A stretch of DNA of 64,000 nt. It comes from JAEUKA01 sp035328405. GTDB lineage: Bacteria; Myxococcota_A; Polyangia; Palsa-1104; JAEUJZ01. Location: assembly GCA_035328405.1 (NCBI GenBank), contig DAOLIT010000016.1, positions 16,600-80,599 on the forward strand. The letters run 5' to 3'. The position numbers and the translations under genes were made by a program. The notes beneath the pieces are model-generated. The model worked only from the letters and a program-made list of their open reading frames with translations. It made no database searches and was not told where the DNA came from. Positions 1 through 8,149 of this stretch are shown piece by piece; position 1 is the stretch's first letter; each line of letters opens with the position of its first letter.

Positions 1-1004
1 GGGTCGTTTCCGTGATCCGCCGTCAAGATCACCAAATCCGCCGGAGAAAGCTGTTTTCGCAACGCCGGCAAAAAAGCGTCAAATTCCTCAAGCGCCCGAG
101 CGTAACCCACCGGATCACGCCTGTGTCCGTACAACATGTCGAAGTCAACAAGGTTCACGAACACAAGTCCCTGCTTCAGCCTCGACAGCACATCCAATGT
201 CAGCGAAAGTCCGTCTGAATTGCCTTCCGTGTGGATGTTCTGAGTGACACCGTGACCCGCGAAAATGTCCCAAATTTTCCCGACCCCGACGACCTCGCGG
301 CCTGACGCGGCTATCCGCGACAACACCGTTTCGTCGGGCGGAGGCATCGCAAAATCCCGCCGGTTGTACGTCCGTCGGAACTTGCCCGGTTGCCCAACAA
401 AAGGCCGCGCGATCACGCGAGCGATCTTTTTCTCGTCGCAAAGCTCTCGAGCAACTTCACACGCAGCATAAAGTTCGGAAATCGGCACCACCTCTTCGTG
501 CGCCGCGATTTGAAACACACTGTCTGCCGACGTGTAGACAATCAGCGCCCCCGTCCGCAGATGCTCGGGCCCAAGTTCATCGAGAATCGCCGTTCCCGAC
601 GCTGGCTTGTTCCCCAACACGCTTCGGCCCGTCGCCTTGGAAAACTGCTCGATCATGCCCGACGGGAAACCGTGCGGAAACGTCGGAAACTCGCTTTGCA
701 CGTCAAGCCCCGCGAGTTCCCAATGTCCCGTCGTCGTGTCTTTCCCGATCGACCTCTCACACATCCGACCATACCCACCCAGCGGCCTTTCGACCTTCGC
801 CACGCCCGGGATCGTCGTGATGTTTCCCAAACCCAGTGCCTCCAAGTGAGGCAAAGACAGCCCCCCCACACGGTCGCCAATGTGCGCAAGTGTATTCGCG
901 CCCTCGTCGCCGTACCGAGAGGCATCTCTCGCAGAACCGCACCCGCACGAATCGAGCACGACGAGCACCACACGCTCGAACGGAGCCCTTGAAACAGAAA
1001 CCAT
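1..1004 (-). CDS. deoB: Phosphopentomutase DeoB (3' end cut by window edge)
   Basis: Phosphopentomutase interconverts (deoxy)ribose 1-phosphate and 5-phosphate, linking nucleoside phosphorolysis to sugar catabolism in the cytosol. The 334 visible codons read MVSVSRAPFERVVLVVLDSC at the start; the metal-binding Asp lies in LVVLDSCGCG. The phosphorylated Thr motif KDTTTGHWELAG, the metal-site stretch NLVDFDMLYGHRRD and LTADHGNDP at the very edge are all typical of the alkaline-phosphatase-like DeoB family. The family is usually about 390-400 residues, so roughly 60 residues should lie left of the window. The ATG at 1004 directly precedes the family's N-terminal beta strand. The gene lies 30 bases downstream of deoC on the same strand, a classical deo operon pair. 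Identification is firm from motif order. Confidence 0.93.
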   Translation of the reverse strand, partial: MVSVSRAPFERVVLVVLDSCGCGSARDASRYGDEGANTLAHIGDRVGGLSLPHLEALGLGNITTIPGVAKVERPLGGYGRMCERSIGKDTTTGHWELAGLDVQSEFPTFPHGFPSGMIEQFSKATGRSVLGNKPASGTAILDELGPEHLRTGALIVYTSADSVFQIAAHEEVVPISELYAACEVARELCDEKKIARVIARPFVGQPGKFRRTYNRRDFAMPPPDETVLSRIAASGREVVGVGKIWDIFAGHGVTQNIHTEGNSDGLSLTLDVLSRLKQGLVFVNLVDFDMLYGHRRDPVGYARALEEFDAFLPALRKQLSPADLVILTADHGND

Positions 1005-1034
1005 GACCCAAGCCCTCGCTAAAAAACGCTGCGC

Positions 1035-2045
1035 CTAGTAAGCCGATGCTTTTCCCGAACTCGACGGAGCAGACGCGCCGGTCGCTTTGGCTGCGCTTTT
1101 TTGAAGCCACGGCCTGTGCGGATATTTCGGCGGAGGCGGTGCGTCCGTATTCCCCCTCACGATCGCCACCGACGCACTTGCGCCGATTCGATCCGCGCCC
1201 GCCGCTTTCATTTTCAGTGCATCCTCACTCGTGCGGACGCCTCCCGACGCCTTCACGCCCATGTCCGCGCCCACGAGTTTTCGCATCAAAGACACATCCT
1301 CGACCGTCGCGCCACCGGGGCCAAAACCGGTCGAAGTCTTCACAAAATGCGCGCCTGCCACTTTGGCGAGCGAAATCGCGACAATTTTCTCCTCTTGAGA
1401 CAGAGCCCCTGTTTCCAAGATCACTTTCACTTTCGCGGGACGCGCCCCCTCGACCACTTTTTGGATGTCTTCGTGGACAAGCGCAAAATCCCGCGACTTG
1501 AGCGCGCCTTGGTTCAGCACCATGTCGATCTCGTCTGCGCCATTCCGCACCGCCTCTCGCGCTTCAAACGCCTTCGCATTCGGTGCCATTGCCCCCAGCG
1601 GAAAACCCACCACCGCACACACCATCACACCCGATCCTCGCAAAAGTCGCTGGGCCAGCGGAACAAAACTCGTGTTCACACACACCGACGCGAACCGATA
1701 CGTCCGCGCCTCGGTACACAGCTTCTCCACGTCCGCTGCCGTCGCATCTGCTCGAAGAAGAGTGTGATCGATCATCGATGCCAGATTGCCCGGCGTCTGC
1801 CCCGTCGAAAGAGCCGAACCGATCCGGCTTGCGCCTTCTTCGACAATGTTCCGAACCGCGTCAGGACGGCGAACTGCGCATAGACCGCACGCAGAACAAC
1901 TTTCCGACGGGCCTGACGAACAATTCCCTTCGTTTTTGGGCCCCACGCCGATTTGTGAAAGTTTTTCTGGGCCACCCAAACGCTGAGCCACCCGACGGGC
2001 GACCTCAGCGACGAGCTGTTCCATGTTGGGATCGTGACTTGACAT
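1035..2045 (-). CDS. deoC: Deoxyribose-phosphate aldolase DeoC with Cys-rich N-terminal extension
   Basis: DeoC cleaves 2-deoxyribose 5-phosphate to glyceraldehyde 3-phosphate and acetaldehyde. Residues 89-297 of this 336-residue protein form the class I aldolase barrel: DEIDMVLN (171-178), the Schiff-base Lys236 in HFVKTSTGF, and the relay Lys265 in GVKASGGV. Residues 1-88 are extra relative to E. coli DeoC: an amphipathic helix (EQLVAEVARRVAQRLGG), then a Cys cluster (Cys42, 50, 53, 56 in CSACGLC) and RRPDAVRNIVEEGASRIGS. The last 39 residues are rich in Pro, Ala and Ser. I chose the ATG at 2045 over an upstream one at 2108 because the extra residues look like non-coding sequence; an ATG at 2024 is also possible. 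It lies 108 bases after an M16 peptidase gene and 30 bases before deoB. Confidence 0.92.
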   Translation of the reverse strand: MSSHDPNMEQLVAEVARRVAQRLGGPEKLSQIGVGPKNEGNCSSGPSESCSACGLCAVRRPDAVRNIVEEGASRIGSALSTGQTPGNLASMIDHTLLRADATAADVEKLCTEARTYRFASVCVNTSFVPLAQRLLRGSGVMVCAVVGFPLGAMAPNAKAFEAREAVRNGADEIDMVLNQGALKSRDFALVHEDIQKVVEGARPAKVKVILETGALSQEEKIVAISLAKVAGAHFVKTSTGFGPGGATVEDVSLMRKLVGADMGVKASGGVRTSEDALKMKAAGADRIGASASVAIVRGNTDAPPPPKYPHRPWLQKSAAKATGASAPSSSGKASAY

Positions 2046-2153
2046 CGTAGGACTCGCTTTACAACGCGAACACCGACGCTGTAAAGGACAGAAAAATCGG
2101 CCACTCAACTTGCTGGGCCGAAAATCCCACTCCAGTCGAGTGCTCGTGCGTCG

Positions 2154-3638
2154 CTATTTCGACGCCGCCGACGAGCGCGGAGGAGGTGGTGGAATCGTGA
2201 TGTCGATGTTCTGCACTGGGCCCAAGTGTTTGAGCTGATGGAGCTGGTTCCCAATTTCGTCAGGGTTTCCCACGACGAGGACCGCAAAACCGCCTGGATT
2301 CAGATACTTTTGCGCCACACGCTTCACGTCGTCGAGCGTGATTTTCTGGATCTGCTCCGCATACTTTTCCGTGTATTCCGACGGATAACCGTCAAACTCC
2401 AGCCTCATCTGATCGTCGAGAATTTTCGTTTTGCTATCGAACTTGAACACAAACGAATTCAGAATCGCGTCCTTGGCCTTCTGAAGTTCATCCTGCGTTG
2501 GTGGATTCATCGACATTCCCTGGATTTGTTCAAACAACGCCGTGATCGCTTTGGCCGTCGTCTGGCTTTTTGTGCCCATCGTGATGCGATATTGCGCGTT
2601 GTGCTCCCAACCCAGACCGACGCCGCCGCGCACGTTGTACGCAAGCCCCTGCTTGGTGCGAATGTTTGAGAACAAACGCGCCCAAAAACCGCCTCCCAGA
2701 ATTTCGTTCATCACCTCGATCGCGTAGTGGTCGGGGTTTTTGCGCGTCGTACCAACCTGCACCAAGTGAATCGAACTTTGGTTGATGTCATTTTTGCCGA
2801 TGAAAAAGAGCCCCGGTCGCGTCGGAACAAAACCCACTTCCGGCAAAACGACTTTCTGGCCCGTCGGAAGCGTGCCCAAGTGCCGCTTGAGCAGCGCGAT
2901 CATCTCCTCGGGCTCGAAATCGCCAGTGACACCGACCAGCATATTGCCGGAATGCACAAACCGACGGTGCCACAACTGCAAGTCGTCGCGCGAGATCGCC
3001 GCCACCGTCGCATATTCAGGCTGGCGCGCAAGCGGATGATCCTTGCCAAACGCGAGCTTGGTCGATTCTCGTCCAGCGATTTCGCCTGATTCGTCGTTGC
3101 GACGGCTGATCGCCGTCAAAAGCTGCCGTTTCGACAGATCGATTTTTTCCTGTCGAAACTCAGGTTCGCGCAAGACCTCAACCGCCACCGCCAACACATC
3201 GGGAAAATCTTTTTTCAAACTGTGCGCCGACAGAGAAATCGATGTCGCGTCGCTGTTTGTTTCGATCGAGGCCGCCCGCATCGCCAAAAAATCATCCAAC
3301 TGGTCGCCGGTTCGCGTCCGCGTACCACCGGTCCGCCACGATTCGGCAAACACGTCCGCGAGGCCCGTCTTGCCAAATGGCTCATCTTTCACACCTCCGC
3401 GCACAACCGCGTTCATCGTCACCAGCGGCAATTCCTTGTCTTGCTGCAAAAACAGCACGATTCCGTTGTCCAACACGAGCCGCGTGGGTCGCTGCGGCTT
3501 TATCGCGTGCAGCGGCGGGGGTTTGATCTGTCGCCAGTCATTTTTCACAAACACCGGCGCAGCATGAACAGGTTCTGTCCACACACAAACTGCGAGCAGA
3601 AACAAAGTGAGCGACGATAGGAAAACAGAACGCCGCAT
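2154..3638 (-). CDS. M16 family peptidase-like protein, non-catalytic subunit
   Basis: This 494-residue protein has a signal peptide (about residues 1-27, ending in VHAA) and the two-domain M16 fold, seen in LPLVTMNAVVRGG near the N-terminus and LFSNIRTKQGLAYNVRGG in the C-terminal half. The zinc-binding HxxEH is absent: the corresponding region reads GLADVFAESWRTGG. In paired bacterial M16 systems one subunit carries the zinc site and the other keeps the substrate-binding Arg/Tyr region, and this gene fits the second role. It starts 2 bases after the stop of the catalytic partner, so the two are almost certainly co-translated and form a heterodimer in the periplasm. The substrate is unknown; other family members degrade peptides or processed outer-membrane proteins. 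Confidence 0.88.
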   Translation of the reverse strand: MRRSVFLSSLTLFLLAVCVWTEPVHAAPVFVKNDWRQIKPPPLHAIKPQRPTRLVLDNGIVLFLQQDKELPLVTMNAVVRGGVKDEPFGKTGLADVFAESWRTGGTRTRTGDQLDDFLAMRAASIETNSDATSISLSAHSLKKDFPDVLAVAVEVLREPEFRQEKIDLSKRQLLTAISRRNDESGEIAGRESTKLAFGKDHPLARQPEYATVAAISRDDLQLWHRRFVHSGNMLVGVTGDFEPEEMIALLKRHLGTLPTGQKVVLPEVGFVPTRPGLFFIGKNDINQSSIHLVQVGTTRKNPDHYAIEVMNEILGGGFWARLFSNIRTKQGLAYNVRGGVGLGWEHNAQYRITMGTKSQTTAKAITALFEQIQGMSMNPPTQDELQKAKDAILNSFVFKFDSKTKILDDQMRLEFDGYPSEYTEKYAEQIQKITLDDVKRVAQKYLNPGGFAVLVVGNPDEIGNQLHQLKHLGPVQNIDITIPPPPPRSSAASK

Positions 3639-3640
3639 GG

Positions 3641-5167
3641 TTATTTCCCTCCTTTGGCCGAGTTTTCAATCCACGCAGCGGTGCGATTGCTCTCGACAAA
3701 CACGTTCCGAGCAACCCGCTGGATGTCTTCCTTGCTCACCTTGTCGATCCGCTCGACGCGACGGAAAATCTCACGCCAATCTCCGTAACGCTGTTGCGCT
3801 GTCGCCATTGAAATGGCCAAGGACTGGTTGCTGCCCAGGCTCCCGAGGAGACGCATTTTCGCCCGCGCTCGAATCATCTGAAGTTCATCGTCGGTGACAA
3901 CTGAATTTTTCAGCTTTTCAATTTCCTCGTGGATCGCGACGCGAAGTTGTTGAGGTTTGATGTCCGGCGTCGGAATCGCATAGAACACAAACAAGTGCGG
4001 ATACTTCCGTCCCGGCATCCCCGTAAACCCGCCTGAAGTCGCCGCCAGTTTCTTGTCCCGAACCAACGCTCGATACAACCGAGCCGTTCTTCCCGTCGAC
4101 ATGAGATCCGAAATCGCGTCATACACCGCGTCATCTTTGTCCAGCACATCGGGTCGGTGATAACCCTCGGCATAGATCGGTTGCGCCGTCTCTCGAACCA
4201 CGATTGTGCGTTCGCCAAACTGCGCCGGTTCGTCCGTCGAGATCTCAGGCGGTTTCGGACCTTTCGGCAAACGACCAAAGTAGGCTTCCAGAGTAGGCAT
4301 CGCCTCAGACGCCTTCACATCCCCAACCACCGCCACCGTGAGATTGGCCGGCGTGTAGTGCGTCTCCCAAAACTTCTGTGCATCCGTCGCTGAAAAAGTC
4401 TTCAAATCCGACGGCCAACCCACGACGGGCCGTCCATACGGATGCGCCGTAAATGCTGCCGCCAAAAGCTGTTCGATCAAGCGACCGATCGGACGACTGT
4501 CCGTCCGCATTCGTCGCTCTTCCATCACCACGTCCCGCTCGGTGTAAAACTCTCGCATGATCGGGCGTTTGGCTCGTTCCGACTCCAGATAGGCCCACAG
4601 TTCGAGCCGATTCGACGGCATCGAGTAGAAATACCCAGTCTCGTCGGCGTTCGTGAACGCATTGAGCGAAACACCGCCGTTTCGATCGACGATTTCCCCA
4701 AATTCATTCGCGACGACTTGCTTGCCTGCCTCAGCCATTGCGTCACGCCAGGTTTTTTCCAGTGCTGCCACCTTTTGCGCGTCGCTGCTGGGTCTTTTCC
4801 GGCGTTCCGCGTCGAAAGCCAAATACGCTTTTTCTACTTTTTCAAGGAGCGTTTTCTCGACAGTAAAATTCTTCGTCCCGATCCGGTCCGTCCCCTTGAA
4901 CGCCATGTGTTCAAACATGTGGGCAAGACCCGTTTGGCCCATGGCTTCCTGCGCAGCACCGACGTTGACATGCGTAAAATAGGAGAACACCGGCGCTTCC
5001 GGACGTTCGACCACAATCACCGTCAGACCGTTGGCCAGCTGCTTCACCGCAGTTCGTTTCTCGAAGCTAGCCAAGTCTTGCGCGCAAGCGTTCCTCGCCA
5101 CAAAAGACGGAACGACGTTCAAAAAGAGACCGACTCCCAGCACACAACCCAAAACGTGTCGTTTCAT
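3641..5167 (-). CDS. M16 family zinc metallopeptidase, catalytic subunit
   Basis: A periplasmic zinc peptidase of 508 residues. The signal peptide covers roughly residues 1-30 (hydrophobic LGCVLGVGLFLNVV, cleavage near NACAQ). The inverted zinc motif is HMFEH at residues 83-87, and the downstream Glu ligand lies in FYTERDVVMEERRM. The C-terminal inactive domain is recognisable by GRTARLYRALVRDKKL. The start at 5167 follows a good ribosome binding site (GAGAGGAG, on the minus strand) and leads directly into the signal peptide; an in-frame ATG at 5275 would add 36 unlikely residues. It is the first gene of a pair with the zinc-less M16 gene, with a 2-base gap. The divergent 229-base gap to the amidase gene should hold its promoter. 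Confidence 0.92.
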   Translation of the reverse strand: MKRHVLGCVLGVGLFLNVVPSFVARNACAQDLASFEKRTAVKQLANGLTVIVVERPEAPVFSYFTHVNVGAAQEAMGQTGLAHMFEHMAFKGTDRIGTKNFTVEKTLLEKVEKAYLAFDAERRKRPSSDAQKVAALEKTWRDAMAEAGKQVVANEFGEIVDRNGGVSLNAFTNADETGYFYSMPSNRLELWAYLESERAKRPIMREFYTERDVVMEERRMRTDSRPIGRLIEQLLAAAFTAHPYGRPVVGWPSDLKTFSATDAQKFWETHYTPANLTVAVVGDVKASEAMPTLEAYFGRLPKGPKPPEISTDEPAQFGERTIVVRETAQPIYAEGYHRPDVLDKDDAVYDAISDLMSTGRTARLYRALVRDKKLAATSGGFTGMPGRKYPHLFVFYAIPTPDIKPQQLRVAIHEEIEKLKNSVVTDDELQMIRARAKMRLLGSLGSNQSLAISMATAQQRYGDWREIFRRVERIDKVSKEDIQRVARNVFVESNRTAAWIENSAKGGK

Positions 5168-5396
5168 TTCTGCTCCTCTCCCGCCGCCATTCGTCGCTCC
5201 TGGCTCTAGCTTGTATTCACCAAAGGCGCGCAGCCACGGGACGCTGCTTTGCTTTTTGGGCAGTTTACTTTGCATCGAAAACCGAACACGAAAAAAACGA
5301 GCGTGCCGAGCAAAGGCACCTCACGTTATGCTTTGCGAAGCAAACAGCCCAATTCGCACAAGTGCCTTGTTTGCATTTCACCCGCAGGAGGAACTC

Positions 5397-7010
5397 ATGA
5401 ACGCTCGACACACCCTTGTTTCTCGTTTTGGTTTGGCTTGGTCAACCTGTCTTGCGCTTGTTGCGGGATGCGGAGACGTGCCCGCAGATTCTTCTCACCC
5501 GTCCGATACGACGGTTCGTGCAACGAGCGACGGAGAAACAGCCGCCCCAACGCCTCAAGTTTCTGAATTGGGTCGCGCGTTCGCCCTTGCGTCTCAGGAG
5601 TTTTCCGTTCCCCAAGCGGTCCTGTCGTCTTTGGCGTACGCCACAACACGCTTCCATTTCGTCCCCGGTGCCGTCGGAGATGCTTCTGGCGAAGAACCCG
5701 TCTTCGGCGTGTTTGCCCTGCGAAGCAAAAGCCTTGAGGCAGGAGCGCGGCTGGCTAGCGTTTCCGTCGAAGAGGCCCAGACCGAAGTGCTCGCCCACGT
5801 TCGTGCCTCGGCTGCCCTCCTCAGAAGTCTGGCGGATGAAGCCGGAACCAATCGAGGTGACCTATCTGCATGGGCCGGACCCATGGCTCGTTTTTCCAAC
5901 ATTCCGTCTGAACAGGGCCAAGCACACTTCGTTCACGGCGAGCTATACAAAACCTTGCGCGAAGGTTTGCCTGCCGAAATTGCTTACACGCACGGCTTGC
6001 CGGTCGAAAAGCATCCTGATCTGGTCCCTCAGTTTCCTTCCCTCATCGAAGATTCGCTGCCGTTTGAAGGCGCGCGCTATTCTGGGTCCGTTTGGAAGCC
6101 TGCACCGTCGTCGAATTACTCAAGCGGACGCTCCGCGGCCATCGACCTGTTGGTCATTCACACCTGCGCCGGAGGTTATTCCGGTTGCGTCAGTTGGTTG
6201 ACAACTCCCTATCCCACAAACCCTTACAAGACCTCTGCCCATTACGTCGTCAGGGAAGACGGCGGAGAAATTGCCGCCCTCGTGGACGAAAGCAACACTG
6301 CCCACCACGTCGGGTCATCCTGGGAAGGTCGCCCGACGAACCCCCGTTCCGTCGGAATCGAGCACGGCGGTTTTTCGTACGCGGGCACAAACAAATGGAC
6401 CGAGGGTCAAGTATCAGCCTCGGCAAAACTTTCCTGCGACATTGTCAAGCGAAATCGAATCGTTCGCGACCGAAACCACATCATCGGCCACTACCAGCCC
6501 GATCCAGTCAACCGAGCCAACGATCCTGGCTACGATTTTCCGTGGGCCAACTACATGACCCGCATCAACACCTGTGTCGGTGGAAGTAGCACGATTGTTG
6601 TGGACAGCAACCAAGCCAACAACGACTCGAGCGGAAAAATCGAACCGCCGAGCGCAAACTGGAAATCCTCGACGAATGTGAGCGGCTTCTACGGAACCGG
6701 CTACTTTGTGGCCGAAACCGCCGCTGTTTCCGACGCTGTGTACTTCAAGTTCTATCTTCCTGCTGCCGCAAGCAAAGAGGTTTTTGCTTGGTGGACCGCC
6801 GCCTCGGATCGCAGCACAGCGACGCCGTTTATCGTCTTCGACGCTGCTGGCAATCGCCTGGGCTCCGTCAACAAGAACCAGCAGATCGACGGAAGCCGCT
6901 GGGTTTCTTTGGGCCGATACAGCTTCACCGCCGGCTGGAATCAGGTTGCCGTCTCTCGCTGGGCGGCTGCCGGTGCCTACGTCGTCGCTGACGCCATCAA
7001 AGTCGAGTAG
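5397..7010 (+). CDS. N-acetylmuramoyl-L-alanine amidase lipoprotein with golvesin/Xly-like C-terminal domain
   Basis: A 537-residue lipoprotein: the signal peptide ends in the lipobox LVAGC (Cys25). Residues about 45-150 (LASQEFSVPQAVLSSLAYATTRF) resemble the helical region preceding amidase domains in some secreted enzymes. The Amidase_2/PGRP domain spans roughly 230-385, with LLVIHTCAG, AHYVVREDGG, SVGIEHGG and HIIGHYQPDP carrying the probable zinc ligands. Residues about 400-537 match the golvesin C-terminal/Xly carbohydrate-binding-like domain (FYGTGYFVAET near its start, WNQVAVSRWAAAGAYVVADA near its end). It is expected to cut the bond between muramic acid and L-Ala at the cell surface or periplasm. 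The start follows a strong ribosome binding site, GCAGGAGGAACTC. A longer in-frame extension upstream is not credible. Confidence 0.88.
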   Translation: MNARHTLVSRFGLAWSTCLALVAGCGDVPADSSHPSDTTVRATSDGETAAPTPQVSELGRAFALASQEFSVPQAVLSSLAYATTRFHFVPGAVGDASGEEPVFGVFALRSKSLEAGARLASVSVEEAQTEVLAHVRASAALLRSLADEAGTNRGDLSAWAGPMARFSNIPSEQGQAHFVHGELYKTLREGLPAEIAYTHGLPVEKHPDLVPQFPSLIEDSLPFEGARYSGSVWKPAPSSNYSSGRSAAIDLLVIHTCAGGYSGCVSWLTTPYPTNPYKTSAHYVVREDGGEIAALVDESNTAHHVGSSWEGRPTNPRSVGIEHGGFSYAGTNKWTEGQVSASAKLSCDIVKRNRIVRDRNHIIGHYQPDPVNRANDPGYDFPWANYMTRINTCVGGSSTIVVDSNQANNDSSGKIEPPSANWKSSTNVSGFYGTGYFVAETAAVSDAVYFKFYLPAAASKEVFAWWTAASDRSTATPFIVFDAAGNRLGSVNKNQQIDGSRWVSLGRYSFTAGWNQVAVSRWAAAGAYVVADAIKVE

Positions 7011-7015
7011 CCTTT

Positions 7016-8035
7016 GTGCGGCTTGGCCTGCTGAGCGCAGCGACGCTGATTTCGTTTATTTCCGAGCGCGATGGCAACCGAGAGGTGTACGTCATCGAGG
7101 CGAACGGAAAAAATGAACGGCGGATCACGCGAAGCAAGGACACAGCGGACTACAATGGTCCGCTCTCACCCGACGGAAAAGAACTGTTGGTGACATCTGT
7201 AGAAACGTCGGACGCCGGAAGACCACAGCGTTTCTTTCTGTATCCACTCGACGGGCGTCCGCCGCGCCCGCTCGGTCCACCTCGTTCCTTGCTTCGCAGC
7301 CCGGTTTTTTCGAGTGATGGTCGTTTCCTGTTTTTCGAGGGTTCTTCGACTGGTTTCCGCGAAATTTTTCGCATGGCACTCGACGGGAAAACTCCCCGCC
7401 CTCTTACCAGCAACCGCGAGGGGAATTTTCAACCTTGCCTGTCTCCAGACGGAAAGACCCTCGCTTTTGTATCCAGTCGGGATCAAGTCGCCGAGCTATA
7501 TCTCACCGATACAAACGGCAGAAGCCCTCGACGGATCACCCGAACCGAGCGAGACGAATGGCAGCCTGTCTGGTCCCCCGACGGAAAGTTCTTGTTGTTT
7601 GCAAGTGATCGAGACGGCGCAGATCGCCTGTACCTTCAATCCACAGACGGAAGCACCGCGCGGCGTTTGACCACCGAAGAACTCGACCCAACCGTCGTTG
7701 AGGAAAGCGCAAGCTTTTCACCCGACGGAAAATCCGTTCTCTACGTCCGCCGACAGCCTGGGCAACCAGCGAAACTGGCTCTGGTTTCCGTTGCCGGATC
7801 TCGACGCACTTTCTTGGCCGAAAACCAGACGGGTCCGGTCTCAGAACCCGCTTTTTCTCCTGACGGGACCCAAGTTGTTTTTACGCTCGGATTTCCAGAC
7901 AAAAGCGGTCTTTTTTTGGTTGGTTCAGACGGAAAAAGCGTGCGCCGCTTGACCGGACCAGACGGCCCAAACTGGCACCCGCTCTGGCACAACAAAGCCG
8001 CCACCGAGCCCACTGCGCACTTGCGTGGGCGCTGA
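7016..8035 (+). CDS. TolB-like beta-propeller protein (PD40 repeats)
   Basis: A 339-residue protein made almost entirely of WD40-like PD40/TolB repeats, each with an SPDG core: SPDGKELLVTS, SSDGRFLFFEG, SPDGKTLAFVSS, SPDGKFLLFASD, SPDGKSVLYVRR and SPDGTQVVFTLG. This predicts a roughly six-bladed propeller. Such domains bind proteins in the periplasm (TolB) or decorate secreted enzymes. No convincing signal peptide is visible; the N-terminus (RLGLLSAATLISF) is only weakly hydrophobic. The GTG at 7016 is the only plausible start, since an in-frame stop lies at 6989. It is 5 bases after the amidase stop codon, so translation is probably coupled to that gene. Function beyond a binding propeller is not known. 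Confidence 0.82.
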   Translation: MRLGLLSAATLISFISERDGNREVYVIEANGKNERRITRSKDTADYNGPLSPDGKELLVTSVETSDAGRPQRFFLYPLDGRPPRPLGPPRSLLRSPVFSSDGRFLFFEGSSTGFREIFRMALDGKTPRPLTSNREGNFQPCLSPDGKTLAFVSSRDQVAELYLTDTNGRSPRRITRTERDEWQPVWSPDGKFLLFASDRDGADRLYLQSTDGSTARRLTTEELDPTVVEESASFSPDGKSVLYVRRQPGQPAKLALVSVAGSRRTFLAENQTGPVSEPAFSPDGTQVVFTLGFPDKSGLFLVGSDGKSVRRLTGPDGPNWHPLWHNKAATEPTAHLRGR

Positions 8036-8149
8036 CCGCTTCCCGAGCCGTTCCCAGCTCACCACATTTGAGGCATTCTTTTCGCATTTTTTCCGAGCAG
8101 CGCAGTCTTCAGGGTTCGCTTGCCTGTTCCTTTCGATATGCTGCCGTCC

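Noticed and set aside
1035..2045. Bacterial microcompartment locus around deoC
   Set aside because: The amphipathic N-terminal helix is suggestive, but there are no shell-protein or signature-enzyme genes nearby, and deoB follows as in a normal nucleoside operon.
5031..5396. N-terminal extension of the first amidase
   Set aside because: It would place 122 residues before a clear lipoprotein signal, overlaps the M16 gene on the other strand, and ignores a strong ribosome binding site at 5397.
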